This document shows, one piece after another, positions 1-9,582 of a stretch of DNA of 64,000 nucleotides (position 1 is its first letter; every line of letters begins with the position of its first letter). The notes below the pieces were generated by a model, which was not told the DNA's origin, made no database searches, and was given only the letters and a program-made list of their open reading frames with translations. The DNA lies in contig NZ_JABFAU010000006.1 in NCBI RefSeq assembly GCF_017168335.1, forward strand, positions 1 through 64,000, read 5' to 3'. A program made the translations under genes and the position numbers. Source of the DNA: Rhodococcus sp. KRD162 (GTDB lineage: Bacteria; Actinomycetota; Actinomycetes; Mycobacteriales; Mycobacteriaceae).

Positions 1-40
1 GGAGATGGGGCGGCGCGGTGATGGCGGCCCGGACGAACTG

Positions 41-601
<561 letters not shown>

Positions 602-680
602 TCATTTCGAGCGCACATCTACCACCAGCAAACACCCGATCCGGCGGTGATGCCACCATCGGAGCCGATGTGCCCGGACA

Positions 681-2963
681 TCAACCGTCCGATCCCTCCT
701 CGGGTTCCGGTGCAGGTCTCGGGTCGGTGCGCCGTTCCGATTCCGGTTCCGGTTCCGGAGAAGGATCCGGGCGTTCGGGCTCGACGCATTTCACGATGGG
801 AATCGGGTCGTACTTCACCGTTCTGGTGTTCCGCGACAATTCCCTGCCCGACGCGGCATCGGTGATCACCTTGGTATCGCTGGCGGTGAAGCCCTGGCCC
901 CCACCGGATGCGATGCAGCCCGGACCGGCGGGGAGAGTGATGGTGTTCGGAGAGGTGAATCTGGTTCGCGGCCCGGTGATGGAGTCGACGTCGACCGTCT
1001 TCGTTCCCCACAGCCGAACAGTCACGCTGGACGCATCCGCGAACGACTCGATGACCACGCCGGTGTCGTCGGGGTTGGTGAACTTCAGGTCGATGGCACC
1101 TTCGAAGACGGTCGCTTCGCGGGCCTCGGGGTAGCGACTGATGTAGTAGCTGTGCTCGGTGTGGTCGGTGTCTTCCATCCCGGCGAAGTAGGCGGCGTTG
1201 TACAGCGTCGTCGCGAACTGGCTGATGCCACCGCCGACGGCGCGATCCGGTCTCCCGTTGTCGATGATCCCCGACTCGACGAAGCCCTGTGCTGTGCCTC
1301 GCGGACCGGTGTATCCATTGAGCGAGAACGTCTCTTTCGGCTTCACGAGAGCGCCGTTGACGATCTGCGCGGTCAGTCCGATGTTGACGCCCGAGGCGTA
1401 CTCGAACCCACCGGTGGTGTACTCGGCGATGACCTCCCGCACGCCCAGATTCTGAGCTCCCTCGGTGGTGAGTGCGGGCGGGGCGGGTTCGTAGATCGCG
1501 TCGGTGGTGCGATCTCCGTTGGCGGCCAGCAGAGCGGGCAACTGCTCGAGAGTTTTGCGCCACTCCACCAGTTCGCCCATCACCCCTGGCACGACTGTGG
1601 GCGCGCCGCCGGAGAAGGTGAACGACGCGTCCTTCGGCGGCATCTCGGTGCTGACCAGTTGCGGGGCGAGGATTCCGGTGGCCGCATCGGTGTCGTAGAT
1701 CGGAGTCAGGCCACCCTGCCCGTCCGGATCGAAGCGCAGAACCTCGCCGACTCGATCCGGTGGCAGGATTGCGTCGACGTTCTCCCGACCCTCGACGATG
1801 ACCGGTGCTGATGTGGCAGGTACCGCAACCTCGGCCATGGCTCGGTCGACCGCGTCTTGCGTCACCGACACGGGCGTCGACGCATAGGCGACTTCCGTTG
1901 CACCCGAGGCCCATTCGGTCTGCAGGTTGCGACGCGTCTGGTCGGCGTCCAGCACCCGACCATCCAATGGTGCGATGGCGACCGGAGTACTGCCCTCGAA
2001 CACCACGTCACCTTCGACGGCTTCTCGATCGGTCTCGTCCCGCAACCGATCCACGGCAGCAGTCAAGGCCTGCTCGTCCGTCGTCGACACCACGCCGATT
2101 TCGCGGCTGCCGAACAACGACGTCAACCGGGTGATCGGATTGATCGGCTGCGACCCCGCGCGGTCCAATGTGGCATTCCAGTCCACATCGAGACCGGCAG
2201 CGGACGGGACCACTTCGACCATCCGATCGCCGACGTCGACCTGCACGGGTTGTTCGACTCGCTGGCCCAACTCGGAACGCAACAGAGCCTCGGCATCGGA
2301 GTGGCTCTTGCCGCCGACGTCGATGCCGGCGACGGTCACACCACGCGGTACCCGGTCGCTGGATGCCAACCAGTCTGCTGCGTACAGCAACGTCAGAACG
2401 GCAACCACCGCACCGGCACCGATGGCGATCTTCCTCCACGGCGGGACGAACCCGGTTCCATCGGGGCTTTGAGCAGGGGTTTCCGGCTGCGCCGGGACGA
2501 TCGGCTGTGCCGGAACGATCGGCTGTGCGATGGTCGGAGATTCGTCTGCGACGGGCATCTGGTCCGAGTGCGCGACCGGCGGACTCGTCTCGACATCGTC
2601 CGCCGAATCGAAAACGTCCTCGGGCTCAGCAGTGTCGTGCTCAGCAGTGTCGTGCTCAGCAACGTCGGGCTCGGCGGCCTCAGGATCGACGGCCTCAGGT
2701 TCGCCGGCGTCGGACACAGCAGCGTCGGCTTCGTCGGTAACCGAAGCACCTTCGACATCAGTAGCGTCGGCATCAGAAGCGTCGGCATCGAGCTCCTGCT
2801 CGGAGTGGGTGCCATCCGCCTCGTTCTCGGACGGATGATCGGTTCCGTCGGCCTCGCCGCGGACAGCCCCGAAGACCTCGGTGGGCGCATCGTACGGCGG
2901 TACGTCGGGCTGCGATTCGCCCTCGATGGGCGCATCACCCGACCTACTGTTGCGCTCGCTCAC
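681..2963 (-). CDS. VanW family membrane-anchored envelope protein
   Basis: Large VanW-family protein of about 760 residues. Order: an acidic, low-complexity cytoplasmic N-terminus (about residues 1-165, rich in Glu, Asp, Ala, with a duplicated AEHDTAEHDT), one membrane segment (IGAGAVVAVLTLLYAADW), two repeats resembling the peptidoglycan-binding YoaR/PG_binding_4 fold, the VanW domain (FSLNGYTGPRGTAQGF, then GGGISQFATTLYNAAYFAGM), and a Pro/Glu-rich tail. VanW domains occur in cell-surface proteins of Gram-positives, but their biochemical role is not settled. The GTG at 2963 is favoured because GGAAGG lies about 8 nt before it; the upstream ATG at 2984 is the alternative. It stands alone on the minus strand between the flavin reductase and the PucR-type regulator. 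Confidence 0.88.
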   Translation of the reverse strand: MSERNSRSGDAPIEGESQPDVPPYDAPTEVFGAVRGEADGTDHPSENEADGTHSEQELDADASDADATDVEGASVTDEADAAVSDAGEPEAVDPEAAEPDVAEHDTAEHDTAEPEDVFDSADDVETSPPVAHSDQMPVADESPTIAQPIVPAQPIVPAQPETPAQSPDGTGFVPPWRKIAIGAGAVVAVLTLLYAADWLASSDRVPRGVTVAGIDVGGKSHSDAEALLRSELGQRVEQPVQVDVGDRMVEVVPSAAGLDVDWNATLDRAGSQPINPITRLTSLFGSREIGVVSTTDEQALTAAVDRLRDETDREAVEGDVVFEGSTPVAIAPLDGRVLDADQTRRNLQTEWASGATEVAYASTPVSVTQDAVDRAMAEVAVPATSAPVIVEGRENVDAILPPDRVGEVLRFDPDGQGGLTPIYDTDAATGILAPQLVSTEMPPKDASFTFSGGAPTVVPGVMGELVEWRKTLEQLPALLAANGDRTTDAIYEPAPPALTTEGAQNLGVREVIAEYTTGGFEYASGVNIGLTAQIVNGALVKPKETFSLNGYTGPRGTAQGFVESGIIDNGRPDRAVGGGISQFATTLYNAAYFAGMEDTDHTEHSYYISRYPEAREATVFEGAIDLKFTNPDDTGVVIESFADASSVTVRLWGTKTVDVDSITGPRTRFTSPNTITLPAGPGCIASGGGQGFTASDTKVITDAASGRELSRNTRTVKYDPIPIVKCVEPERPDPSPEPEPESERRTDPRPAPEPEEGSDG

Positions 2964-3097
2964 GTTCGACCCTTCCAGGACCACCGTTCGATGTCAGATT
3001 CGCTTCTGGCCGGCGTACCCCGGGCACGAGCTTACGCAAACCGAACACCGGCGCTCACCTCGAGACAGTCGAATGCGACCAACGAGAAAGGCCCCGC

Positions 3098-3128
3098 ACT
3101 GCTGCCGGGTCGGGGGTCAGGCAGCAGT
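3098..3128 (-). terminator. Hairpin downstream of PucR-type gene
   Basis: Perfect 9-bp inverted repeat ACTGCTGCC / GGCAGCAGT with a 13-nt loop, 65 bases past the stop of the regulator gene (minus strand). No T-run follows, which is common for actinobacterial terminators. Between it and the VanW start is TATAGT (minus strand, 3143-3148), a possible -10 for the VanW gene. Confidence 0.4.
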
Positions 3129-3192
3129 ACGGAGCCACCGGGACTATATGCATTCCTCGACCGACCGTTACACCGAGCTCGAAAATGTTTCG

Positions 3193-4443
3193 TCAGTTCA
3201 TTCGGATGAATGAACCGGTCGATGTCGAACTGTCGCCTTCTCCGACGGCCCGGACCCAATGACCTGTCCTGACCAGCGCGAGAGTGAGCAGCAGCCGATC
3301 TCGCGGATCGGTCAGATCATGACCGGTCAACTCCTCGATTCGGCGAACGCGATAGATGACGGTGTTGCGGTGGCAGTACAGCGCTTTGGCGGCGTTGGTG
3401 GGCGAGCCGTCGGACGCGAGCATGTGAGCCAACGTGTCGAGCAGCGTTCCTCGATGTGGTTCCGGATGCGTCCACAAGTTGCCCAAGGCATGCCGCACGA
3501 GCAATTCCGAGGATTGATCATCGGCGGCCATGATCACTCGGGGTAGTCGATCCGTCGCCAATGCCACCCCGCTGGCCTCGCTGACCGTCTCGGCGGTCAA
3601 TGCCGCGAGACGATATGCCGCCGCGAAGGACGACACCCCCTCCGGGGAATGCGCGACACCGACCGGCCCGACGGCCTGAGCCGCGAGCGATTCCACCACC
3701 GAATTCCACGAACCCGTGCCGAGCGCGACGAGCGCGAACTGGTGTCCGTCCCGGGTGTTCCAATGCGACACCGCACCGATCTGATCCAGAGCGTCCTCGG
3801 GCGCTGGAAGCGGCGGCGCTCCCTGATCGTCGAGCGGTCCGACCACGCAGGCGATCTGCTGCGAAGCGGACAGACCGAGAGTGGCACGGGCCTCGATGAC
3901 GAACGCCGGATCGCCGCCCCGACCCGAGCGCAGTCCGTCGAGGATTTCCAACACATTGGCGATGTCTCGCTGCTGCATCCGAGCGCTCTCCTGGCGGTAC
4001 GCCTCGACGAGAGTCTCGTACTGACTGTCGAGCGCACGCCATAGCTGCTGACCGGCCACCAGAAGCAGATGTTCGTCGATTCTCGACCGGCATTGCTCAC
4101 GCTCGAGCATCAACTCCTCCCAGAGTGTGCGACTGCCGAGGGTGTATGCCTTGAGCACCAACTCCATCGGAATACCTTGGCGAGCTCGCTCCCTCCCGGT
4201 ACGACGCCACACTTCGCGGGTGTTGTCGCTGGCAGCAGGCAAACCCGACAGCGTGCGGAGGCCCTGACCGATGTGCTCGCGGGTACTTCGCCTGATCTCG
4301 CCCGCGATATCCGGAGTAGGGCTGGCCAGGTACGCCGGTTCCTGCTCGATCAGCGCCAACGTGATCGAGTCGGCGATGGCGTCGGCGCGGGGCGTCAACG
4401 CGGCCCACGCACTCCGAATCTTCTCCTGGTCCGAGTCCGTCAC
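3193..4443 (-). CDS. PucR family helix-turn-helix transcriptional regulator
   Basis: About 416 residues. The N-terminal two thirds form a regulatory region (start of an RsbRD/PucR-like N-terminal domain, then a GGDEF-related middle part), and the C-terminus holds the PucR_2/CdaR-type helix-turn-helix: LLDTLAHMLASDG, AAKALYCHRNTVIYRVRRIE, ELTGHDLTDPRDRLLLTLAL. The AKALYCHRNTVIYRVRRI block is the recognisable DNA-binding signature. It is divergent from the branched-chain amino acid type ABC operon beginning at 4646, so control of that operon is a reasonable inference. Start is uncertain: the frame is open to 4614, with GTG codons at 4443, 4497 and 4515; 4443 sits just before the first conserved-looking residues (TDSDQEKIRSAW), but none has a clear ribosome binding site. 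Confidence 0.85.
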   Translation of the reverse strand: MTDSDQEKIRSAWAALTPRADAIADSITLALIEQEPAYLASPTPDIAGEIRRSTREHIGQGLRTLSGLPAASDNTREVWRRTGRERARQGIPMELVLKAYTLGSRTLWEELMLEREQCRSRIDEHLLLVAGQQLWRALDSQYETLVEAYRQESARMQQRDIANVLEILDGLRSGRGGDPAFVIEARATLGLSASQQIACVVGPLDDQGAPPLPAPEDALDQIGAVSHWNTRDGHQFALVALGTGSWNSVVESLAAQAVGPVGVAHSPEGVSSFAAAYRLAALTAETVSEASGVALATDRLPRVIMAADDQSSELLVRHALGNLWTHPEPHRGTLLDTLAHMLASDGSPTNAAKALYCHRNTVIYRVRRIEELTGHDLTDPRDRLLLTLALVRTGHWVRAVGEGDSSTSTGSFIRMN

Positions 4444-4645
4444 CGCGCCACGGGCAGCCGAACGCGTCGAGGTTCGTTGATCAGCGGAAGCACCCACCCT
4501 CGTAGTTTTGCGCACACAGCCCACATCACAGGGCGATTTGACCGGTACTGGTGCCCTGCGACCCAAAGATTCTGTGCGCAGCGCCCATATCGCCCGATGT
4601 GCCCAACGCACCATAGTGATCGCAACAGATTGTGAGGTGCATCAC

Positions 4646-5467
4646 TTGAATTCTCTCGACACGATGGACCCAGTCCTCACCATGACCGATGTAGACGTGT
4701 CCTTCGGCGGAATCGTCGCGCTCTCCGGAGTCAGTCTCGAAGTGCGCCCGGGCGAAGTCCTGGGCGTCATCGGCCCCAACGGCGCGGGTAAGACGACCCT
4801 GTTCAATGTCGCGTGCGGACTCGTTCGCCCGCAATCGGGAACCCTCGGCCGACACGGCGAACCCCTGACCCGCCTGCGACCCCACGACCTTCCCCGGCTC
4901 GGCATGAGCAGAACACTGCAGGGACTCGGATTGTTCGATCGAATGACCGTCCTCGACAACGTCATGATCGGTGCCGACCGAACAGCTCGCACCGGAGTTC
5001 TCGCCGGCCTCCTCGGCCTGCCGTCGAGCGCCTCCGACGACGCAGCAGTCCGGTCGACAGCGATGGCCACACTGCGACGGCTGCGGATCGACGACTACGC
5101 CCACCGACTACCACCGAGCCTGCCGTACGCGGTCCGCAAACGTGTGGCACTCGCACGCGCCCTCGTGAGCGAGCCGACACTGCTCCTGCTCGACGAACCC
5201 GCCTCGGGTCTGTCCAGCGACGAAATGAGCGAACTCGGTGACGAAATCCGCTCTCTCGCAGCACTACCGGGCCACTCCGAACCAGACAGACCCGCGACGT
5301 CGGTCATGCTCGTCGAACATCACATGGACCTCGTGATGAGCGTGTGCGACCGGATCTACGTACTGGACTTCGGCAAAGTCATCGCCCAGGGAACACCCGA
5401 GCAAATCCGCGAGGACCCTGCCGTTCTGGCTGCATACCTCGGAAACGAAGTGGCACATGAAGACTGA
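4646..5467 (+). CDS. livG: Branched-chain amino acid type ABC transporter ATP-binding protein (LivG type)
   Basis: ATPase of an amino-acid/amide uptake system. Visible motifs: Walker A GPNGAGKTTL, a Q-loop region (GMSRTLQGLGLFD), a signature region read as LPPSLPYAVRKRVALARAL where the canonical LSGGQ is replaced by LPYAV, Walker B LLLLDEPASGL, and the switch His in MLVEHHMDLVMSVCDRIYVLD. This LPYxxxR form is typical of LivG proteins. I prefer the TTG at 4646 because GTGAGGTG lies about 7 nt upstream; ATG 4664 or 4682 are alternatives. The 3' end overlaps livF by 11 bp, so the two ATPases are probably translationally coupled. First gene of a five-gene operon whose substrate is not determinable from sequence. 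Confidence 0.9.
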   Translation: MNSLDTMDPVLTMTDVDVSFGGIVALSGVSLEVRPGEVLGVIGPNGAGKTTLFNVACGLVRPQSGTLGRHGEPLTRLRPHDLPRLGMSRTLQGLGLFDRMTVLDNVMIGADRTARTGVLAGLLGLPSSASDDAAVRSTAMATLRRLRIDDYAHRLPPSLPYAVRKRVALARALVSEPTLLLLDEPASGLSSDEMSELGDEIRSLAALPGHSEPDRPATSVMLVEHHMDLVMSVCDRIYVLDFGKVIAQGTPEQIREDPAVLAAYLGNEVAHED

Positions 5468-6179
5468 CGCGGCTCACCTGAAGATCGTCGACCTCACCGT
5501 TCGCTACGGACCGGTCACCGCACTCGATTCGGTGTCGATGACCGTGACGGCCGGAGCAATCACCGCCGTACTCGGAGCGAACGGAGCAGGGAAGACGACA
5601 CTGCTCCGCACCATCTCGGGCCTGCTTCGACCCACGTCCGGGCGCATCGAACTCGCAGGCGTCGATGTGGTCGGGATAGCGCCGGACCGTATGTCCCGCA
5701 AAGGATTGGCGCACGTTCCCGAGGGCCGAGGAGTGATAGCCGAACTGACCGTCGACGAGAATCTTCGACTCGGCGCGCTGGGACGCAACCGAAGCCACGA
5801 CGCAGTCACGTTGGACCGGATCTATGACATGTTCCCGCCACTGACCGGGCGGAAAGCGTCCTCGGCGCACACCCTGTCCGGCGGGGAGCGGCAGATGCTG
5901 GTGATCGGCCGAGCCCTGATGGCGACACCATCGGTACTGCTTCTCGACGAACCATCACTCGGACTCGCCCCGAAGGTCTCCGCGCAGATCTTCGAGACTC
6001 TCCGCGCACTGGTCGATTCCGAATCCATGACCGTCGTCCTCGTCGAACAGAACGCGAGGAGCGCTCTGTCGATCGCCGAACACGCCGTGGTCCTGGATCT
6101 GGGCAAGGTCGCGATGGAAGGCCCCGCCGACACCCTCGCCGGGGACGACGCCCTCCGACACGCCTACCTCGGGTTCTAG
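5457..6179 (+). CDS. livF: Branched-chain amino acid type ABC transporter ATP-binding protein (LivF type)
   Basis: Second ATPase of the transporter, 240 residues, the usual LivF length. Walker A GANGAGKTTLL, the LivF-typical KGLAHVPEGRGVIAELTVDENL segment, signature LSGGERQMLVIGRAL, Walker B LLLDEPSLGLAP and VEQNA are all intact. The start ATG at 5457 lies within the end of livG (11-bp overlap). LivF normally pairs with LivG as a heterodimer under the two permeases encoded next. Confidence 0.95.
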   Translation: MKTDAAHLKIVDLTVRYGPVTALDSVSMTVTAGAITAVLGANGAGKTTLLRTISGLLRPTSGRIELAGVDVVGIAPDRMSRKGLAHVPEGRGVIAELTVDENLRLGALGRNRSHDAVTLDRIYDMFPPLTGRKASSAHTLSGGERQMLVIGRALMATPSVLLLDEPSLGLAPKVSAQIFETLRALVDSESMTVVLVEQNARSALSIAEHAVVLDLGKVAMEGPADTLAGDDALRHAYLGF

Positions 6180-6205
6180 AGCAAGCGGAAAGGACTTCTG
6201 CCACA

Positions 6206-7084
6206 GTGCAACAACTGCTGACCATCCTCATCAACGGCGTGACGACCGGCATGATCTATGCCGCATTCGCGCTCGCTCTCGTTCTCATCTGGCGATCGAC
6301 CCGCATCGTCAACTTCGCCCAGGCCCCCATGGCCATGATCACCACCTACGTCGCACTCGTCGTCATCGACGCGGGCTACTCGTATTGGATCGGATTCGGG
6401 GTAGCACTCTTGAGCGGTCTGCTCCTCGGGGCGCTCGTCGAACGGCTCGTCATCCGGTTCGTCGACAGTTCCTCGCACATCAACCCGGTGATTCTGACGC
6501 TCGGATTGTTCATCATCCTGCACGCCCTGGCGGCCATCATCTTCGGCAACCAATTCCGTTCCTTTCCAGCACCGTTCGGCCTGACCGGCCAACGGATCGG
6601 CGATGTCAACGTGGCAATCACCGGCTACGACATCTTCAAGATCATCGCCGTCCTGGTGGTGCTGGCACTGCTGATCCTGCTGTTCCGTTTCACCGATCTG
6701 GGGCTGAAGATGCGTGCGAGCGCATTCGAGCAGGAGGTCGCAAAACTTCTCGGCGTACGCGTGAGCCGAATGCTCACCCTCGGTTGGGCTCTGGCTGCAG
6801 TGGTCGGATCGCTGGCAGGGCTGCTCATCGCAGGCGGGTCACTGGTACATCCGGGATACATGGACTCGATCGTCGTATTCGGTTTCGTCGCAGCCGTCCT
6901 CGGCGGCCTGGACAGTCCGGCGGGCGCGGTGGTCGGCGGGCTGCTGATGGGCATCGGACTGAGCTTCGTCAGTGGCTATCTCGGTCAGGATCTCGTGTCG
7001 AGCGCGGCCCTGGTGATCCTGATCGTCGTCCTTCTGGTCCGACCGAGTGGATTGTTCGCCAACGCTGCAGCAAGGAGGGTGTGA
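6206..7084 (+). CDS. livH: Branched-chain amino acid type ABC transporter permease (LivH type)
   Basis: Polytopic permease of 292 residues starting with MQQLLTILINGVTTGMIYAA, the characteristic LivH opening, and ending in a Gly-rich helix pattern (AAVLGGLDSPAGAVVGGLLM) that forms the EAA-like cytoplasmic coupling region. GTG start at 6206 is preceded by GGAAAGGAC. Sits 26 bases after livF, one base before livM. Inner part of the membrane channel with LivM. Confidence 0.94.
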   Translation: MQQLLTILINGVTTGMIYAAFALALVLIWRSTRIVNFAQAPMAMITTYVALVVIDAGYSYWIGFGVALLSGLLLGALVERLVIRFVDSSSHINPVILTLGLFIILHALAAIIFGNQFRSFPAPFGLTGQRIGDVNVAITGYDIFKIIAVLVVLALLILLFRFTDLGLKMRASAFEQEVAKLLGVRVSRMLTLGWALAAVVGSLAGLLIAGGSLVHPGYMDSIVVFGFVAAVLGGLDSPAGAVVGGLLMGIGLSFVSGYLGQDLVSSAALVILIVVLLVRPSGLFANAAARRV

Positions 7085-7085
7085 G

Positions 7086-8129
7086 ATGAACGCAACCCTC
7101 ACGCGTCTCGCCGCAACCCCGGTACGACGCCATTTCCTCTGTGCGGTAATCGGACTCGTCGTCATCGTGCTTGCCCTCGAATCGCTGAGCACCTTCCGCC
7201 AGAGTCAGCTCACCTCGGTCGCGTACCTGGCCATCGCGGCCGGCGGTTTGACCGTGCTGACCGGGTTGAGTGGCCAACTCTCGCTCGGACACGGCGCGTT
7301 CATGGCCGTCGGCGCGTACACCGCGGCGTTGATGCTCCGCGCCAACGATTCGGGATGGTCGGTGCCCCTGGTGCTGCTTGCCGCCACAGTGATCTCGGCC
7401 GTGGTCGGTGTTGTGGTCGGAGTGGCCGCCGCCCGGCTGCACGGGCCGTACCTGGCCGGTGCGACGTTGGCGCTCGCCGTCGCCGTACCCGGCCTGGCAC
7501 TGTACTTCTCGGACTATCTCGGCGGTGAGCAGGGACTGGTCGTTCCGGCACCGACAGTGCCACAACTGATCGACGACGTGATGTACTTCGTCACCGGAAA
7601 CGAGCTCAGTGGAACGAAATTCGTTGCATACGCCAGCTGGATTCTGCTCGTCATCGTGTTCTTCCTGTTGGCGAACATCTCGTCTAGCCGGATCGGACGT
7701 CGCTGGCGCGCAGTCCGCGACGACGAGGTCGCCGCCGAACTTGCCGGTATCGATCTGGGGCGTGCCCGCATTCTGGCGTTCGTCGTCAGCGCTGCCTGTG
7801 CGGGCGCGGGCGGTGCCGTGCTGGCGATGTCCGCGCGGATCGCAGCTCCGAGCGGATTCACGCTGATGCTGTCCTTGACCTTGCTCTCGGCGGTCGTCAT
7901 CGGCGGTCTCGGCACCCTGTCCGGAGCGTTGATCGGGGCCTTGCTGCTGACCTACATCCCACCGGTAGTGACCAACCTCGGGCTCGATCTGGGGCTGAGC
8001 AGTCTGCAATCGGCCGAACTCGCACCACTGGTGACAGGAATCTTCACCGTCCTCGTCATCCTTTTCGCCCCACTGGGTTTGGTGGGCATGTTTCGAAAGT
8101 TGCGTTCAACCAGAAAAGAGAAGAAATGA
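7086..8129 (+). CDS. livM: Branched-chain amino acid type ABC transporter permease (LivM type)
   Basis: Second permease, 347 residues, with LivM hallmarks: AGGLTVLTGLSGQLSLGHGA near the N-terminus and SRIGRRWRAVRDDEVAAELAGI as the cytoplasmic coupling loop. The ATG at 7086 is supported by an AAGGAGGGTG ribosome binding site that overlaps the end of livH. It overlaps the binding-protein gene by 4 bp (ATGA), so the whole operon is tightly coupled. Confidence 0.94.
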   Translation: MNATLTRLAATPVRRHFLCAVIGLVVIVLALESLSTFRQSQLTSVAYLAIAAGGLTVLTGLSGQLSLGHGAFMAVGAYTAALMLRANDSGWSVPLVLLAATVISAVVGVVVGVAAARLHGPYLAGATLALAVAVPGLALYFSDYLGGEQGLVVPAPTVPQLIDDVMYFVTGNELSGTKFVAYASWILLVIVFFLLANISSSRIGRRWRAVRDDEVAAELAGIDLGRARILAFVVSAACAGAGGAVLAMSARIAAPSGFTLMLSLTLLSAVVIGGLGTLSGALIGALLLTYIPPVVTNLGLDLGLSSLQSAELAPLVTGIFTVLVILFAPLGLVGMFRKLRSTRKEKK

Positions 8130-9445
8130 AAAAGATCGGATCGGTGGCGGTCAGAACGACCGCGCTCATCGCCGTGGTCTCGTTGGCCGCAGCCTGCGGG
8201 GCGGGCGGTAGGGACGAGGCGACGGAAACCTCGGAGGGCTCGACGGTCGGTATCACCGACACCTCGGTCAAGATCGGCGCCCACTTTCCGTTGACCGGGG
8301 TCGCGGCACCCGGCTACAGCGAAATTCCCACGGGTGCGCAGGCGTACTTCGACTATGTGAACGCCGCGGGCGGCATCAACGGCAGACAGATCGAGTACGT
8401 GGTTCGAGACGACTCGTACGATCCCACCACCACTACCCAGGTCGTCAACGAACTCGTGCTCCAGGACGAGGTGTTCGCCGTCGTCGGTGGACTCGGCACG
8501 GCGACCCACAGTGCCGTCATCGACTTCCTGAACGAAGAAGGTGTGCCGGACCTGTTCGTCTCCTCCGGAGCGATCATGTGGGGCAACGATCCCGAGAAGT
8601 ACCCCAATACCTTCGGTTGGCAGCCCGACTACCAGGTCGAGGGCAAGATCATCGGCGACTGGGTGACGAAGAACCGGCCCGACGCCAAGGTCGGCCTGTT
8701 CCTCCAGGACGACGACCTCGGCCGAGACAGCGAGGAGGCCGTGCGCCAGTACCTCGACGATCAGATAGTCGAGGTGGTGCGCTACACCTCGGGCAACACC
8801 GACGTCGCACCTCAGATCGCGGCTCTGCAGGGTGCCGGAGCCGATCTGGTCCTCGGCTTCAACGTGCCCTCGTACACCGCGCTGAGCCAGCTGACTGCCA
8901 TGCGGCTCAACTACGACCCCGAGTGGTTCTACAGCTCGATCGGTTCCGATGTCGATCTCGTGGGCTCTCTGCTCGGGCGGTTCTCCCAGGGTGCGGTCAC
9001 CGATGGCGCGCAGTCCCTCGAAGGGATGATCTCGCTGGAGTACATCCCTGGCGTCGACTCGCCGGAGAATCCGTGGACCCAACTGTGGCAGAAGGTGTGG
9101 GCGGAGAACGGAAACGGTGAGCCGTTGACGAACTACCGCGTCTACGGACTCAGTCAGGCATATGCGTTCGTGCAAGCCCTGGAGGCGGCCGGTGAGAACC
9201 CCACCCGCGAGGGAATCGTCGCGGCCATCCAGGACGGCGGCATGGATTTCGAGGGCCCGCAGCTGGCTCCGTTCCGGTACTCGGATTCGAGTCACCTCGG
9301 AATCTCCGGTGCCAGTGTCTTCCAAATCCGCGCAGGAGTGCCCGAGTACCTGACTCCGGTGCTGCAGACGGATATCGGTGACTCGGCAGTGGTGGAGTAC
9401 ACCGGCGGAGAGTCGACCCCGCCGGACAGCGGCATTCCCGGCTGA
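8126..9445 (+). CDS. ABC transporter substrate-binding lipoprotein (branched-chain amino acid/amide type)
   Basis: 439-residue extracellular receptor of the LivJ/Leu-Ile-Val-binding family (type I periplasmic fold). It has a lipoprotein signal: positively charged MKKIG, a hydrophobic core, then LAAAC with the lipidated Cys at residue 24, followed by a Gly/Glu linker. The mature domain begins TDTSVKIGAHFPLTGVAA, the classic first beta strand, and includes VNAAGGINGRQIEYVVRDDSYDP and VVGGLGTATHSAVIDF. Overlaps livM by 4 bp and is closed by the hairpin at 9455-9490. Ligand unknown; family members bind amino acids, amides or aromatic acids. Confidence 0.94.
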   Translation: MKKIGSVAVRTTALIAVVSLAAACGAGGRDEATETSEGSTVGITDTSVKIGAHFPLTGVAAPGYSEIPTGAQAYFDYVNAAGGINGRQIEYVVRDDSYDPTTTTQVVNELVLQDEVFAVVGGLGTATHSAVIDFLNEEGVPDLFVSSGAIMWGNDPEKYPNTFGWQPDYQVEGKIIGDWVTKNRPDAKVGLFLQDDDLGRDSEEAVRQYLDDQIVEVVRYTSGNTDVAPQIAALQGAGADLVLGFNVPSYTALSQLTAMRLNYDPEWFYSSIGSDVDLVGSLLGRFSQGAVTDGAQSLEGMISLEYIPGVDSPENPWTQLWQKVWAENGNGEPLTNYRVYGLSQAYAFVQALEAAGENPTREGIVAAIQDGGMDFEGPQLAPFRYSDSSHLGISGASVFQIRAGVPEYLTPVLQTDIGDSAVVEYTGGESTPPDSGIPG

Positions 9446-9454
9446 TCGGACGCG

Positions 9455-9490
9455 AGAAGGGCACGCAGAGCGAACTCTGCGTGCCCTTCT
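9455..9490 (+). terminator. Strong intrinsic terminator of the ABC operon
   Basis: Perfect 16-bp stem, AGAAGGGCACGCAGAG / CTCTGCGTGCCCTTCT, with a CGAA tetraloop, ten bases after the stop of the binding-protein gene. The 3' arm ends in TTCTTC. It can also act on the minus-strand thiolase transcript arriving from the other side. Confidence 0.85.
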
Positions 9491-9582
9491 TCACGTAGTG
9501 GTCAGCAGATCCGAAAACCCCTCGTCTACCGGATCCGCCGACCCTGTGTCCCCCGGATCGTGAGCAGCCGACGCTGCAGTGA

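Noticed and set aside
1857-3209. A 450-codon open frame on the plus strand opposite the VanW gene
   Set aside because: It is a mirror of the GC-rich VanW gene with no recognisable domain, low-complexity GLR/VG runs and no ribosome binding site; VanW domains are clear on the minus strand.
4508-4645. Upstream extension of livG to ATG 4508
   Set aside because: Residues before 4646 are not ATPase-like and the TTG at 4646 has a good ribosome binding site.
7952-9325. 457-codon minus-strand frame opposite the substrate-binding lipoprotein
   Set aside because: Mirror of a clear lipoprotein gene in an intact operon.
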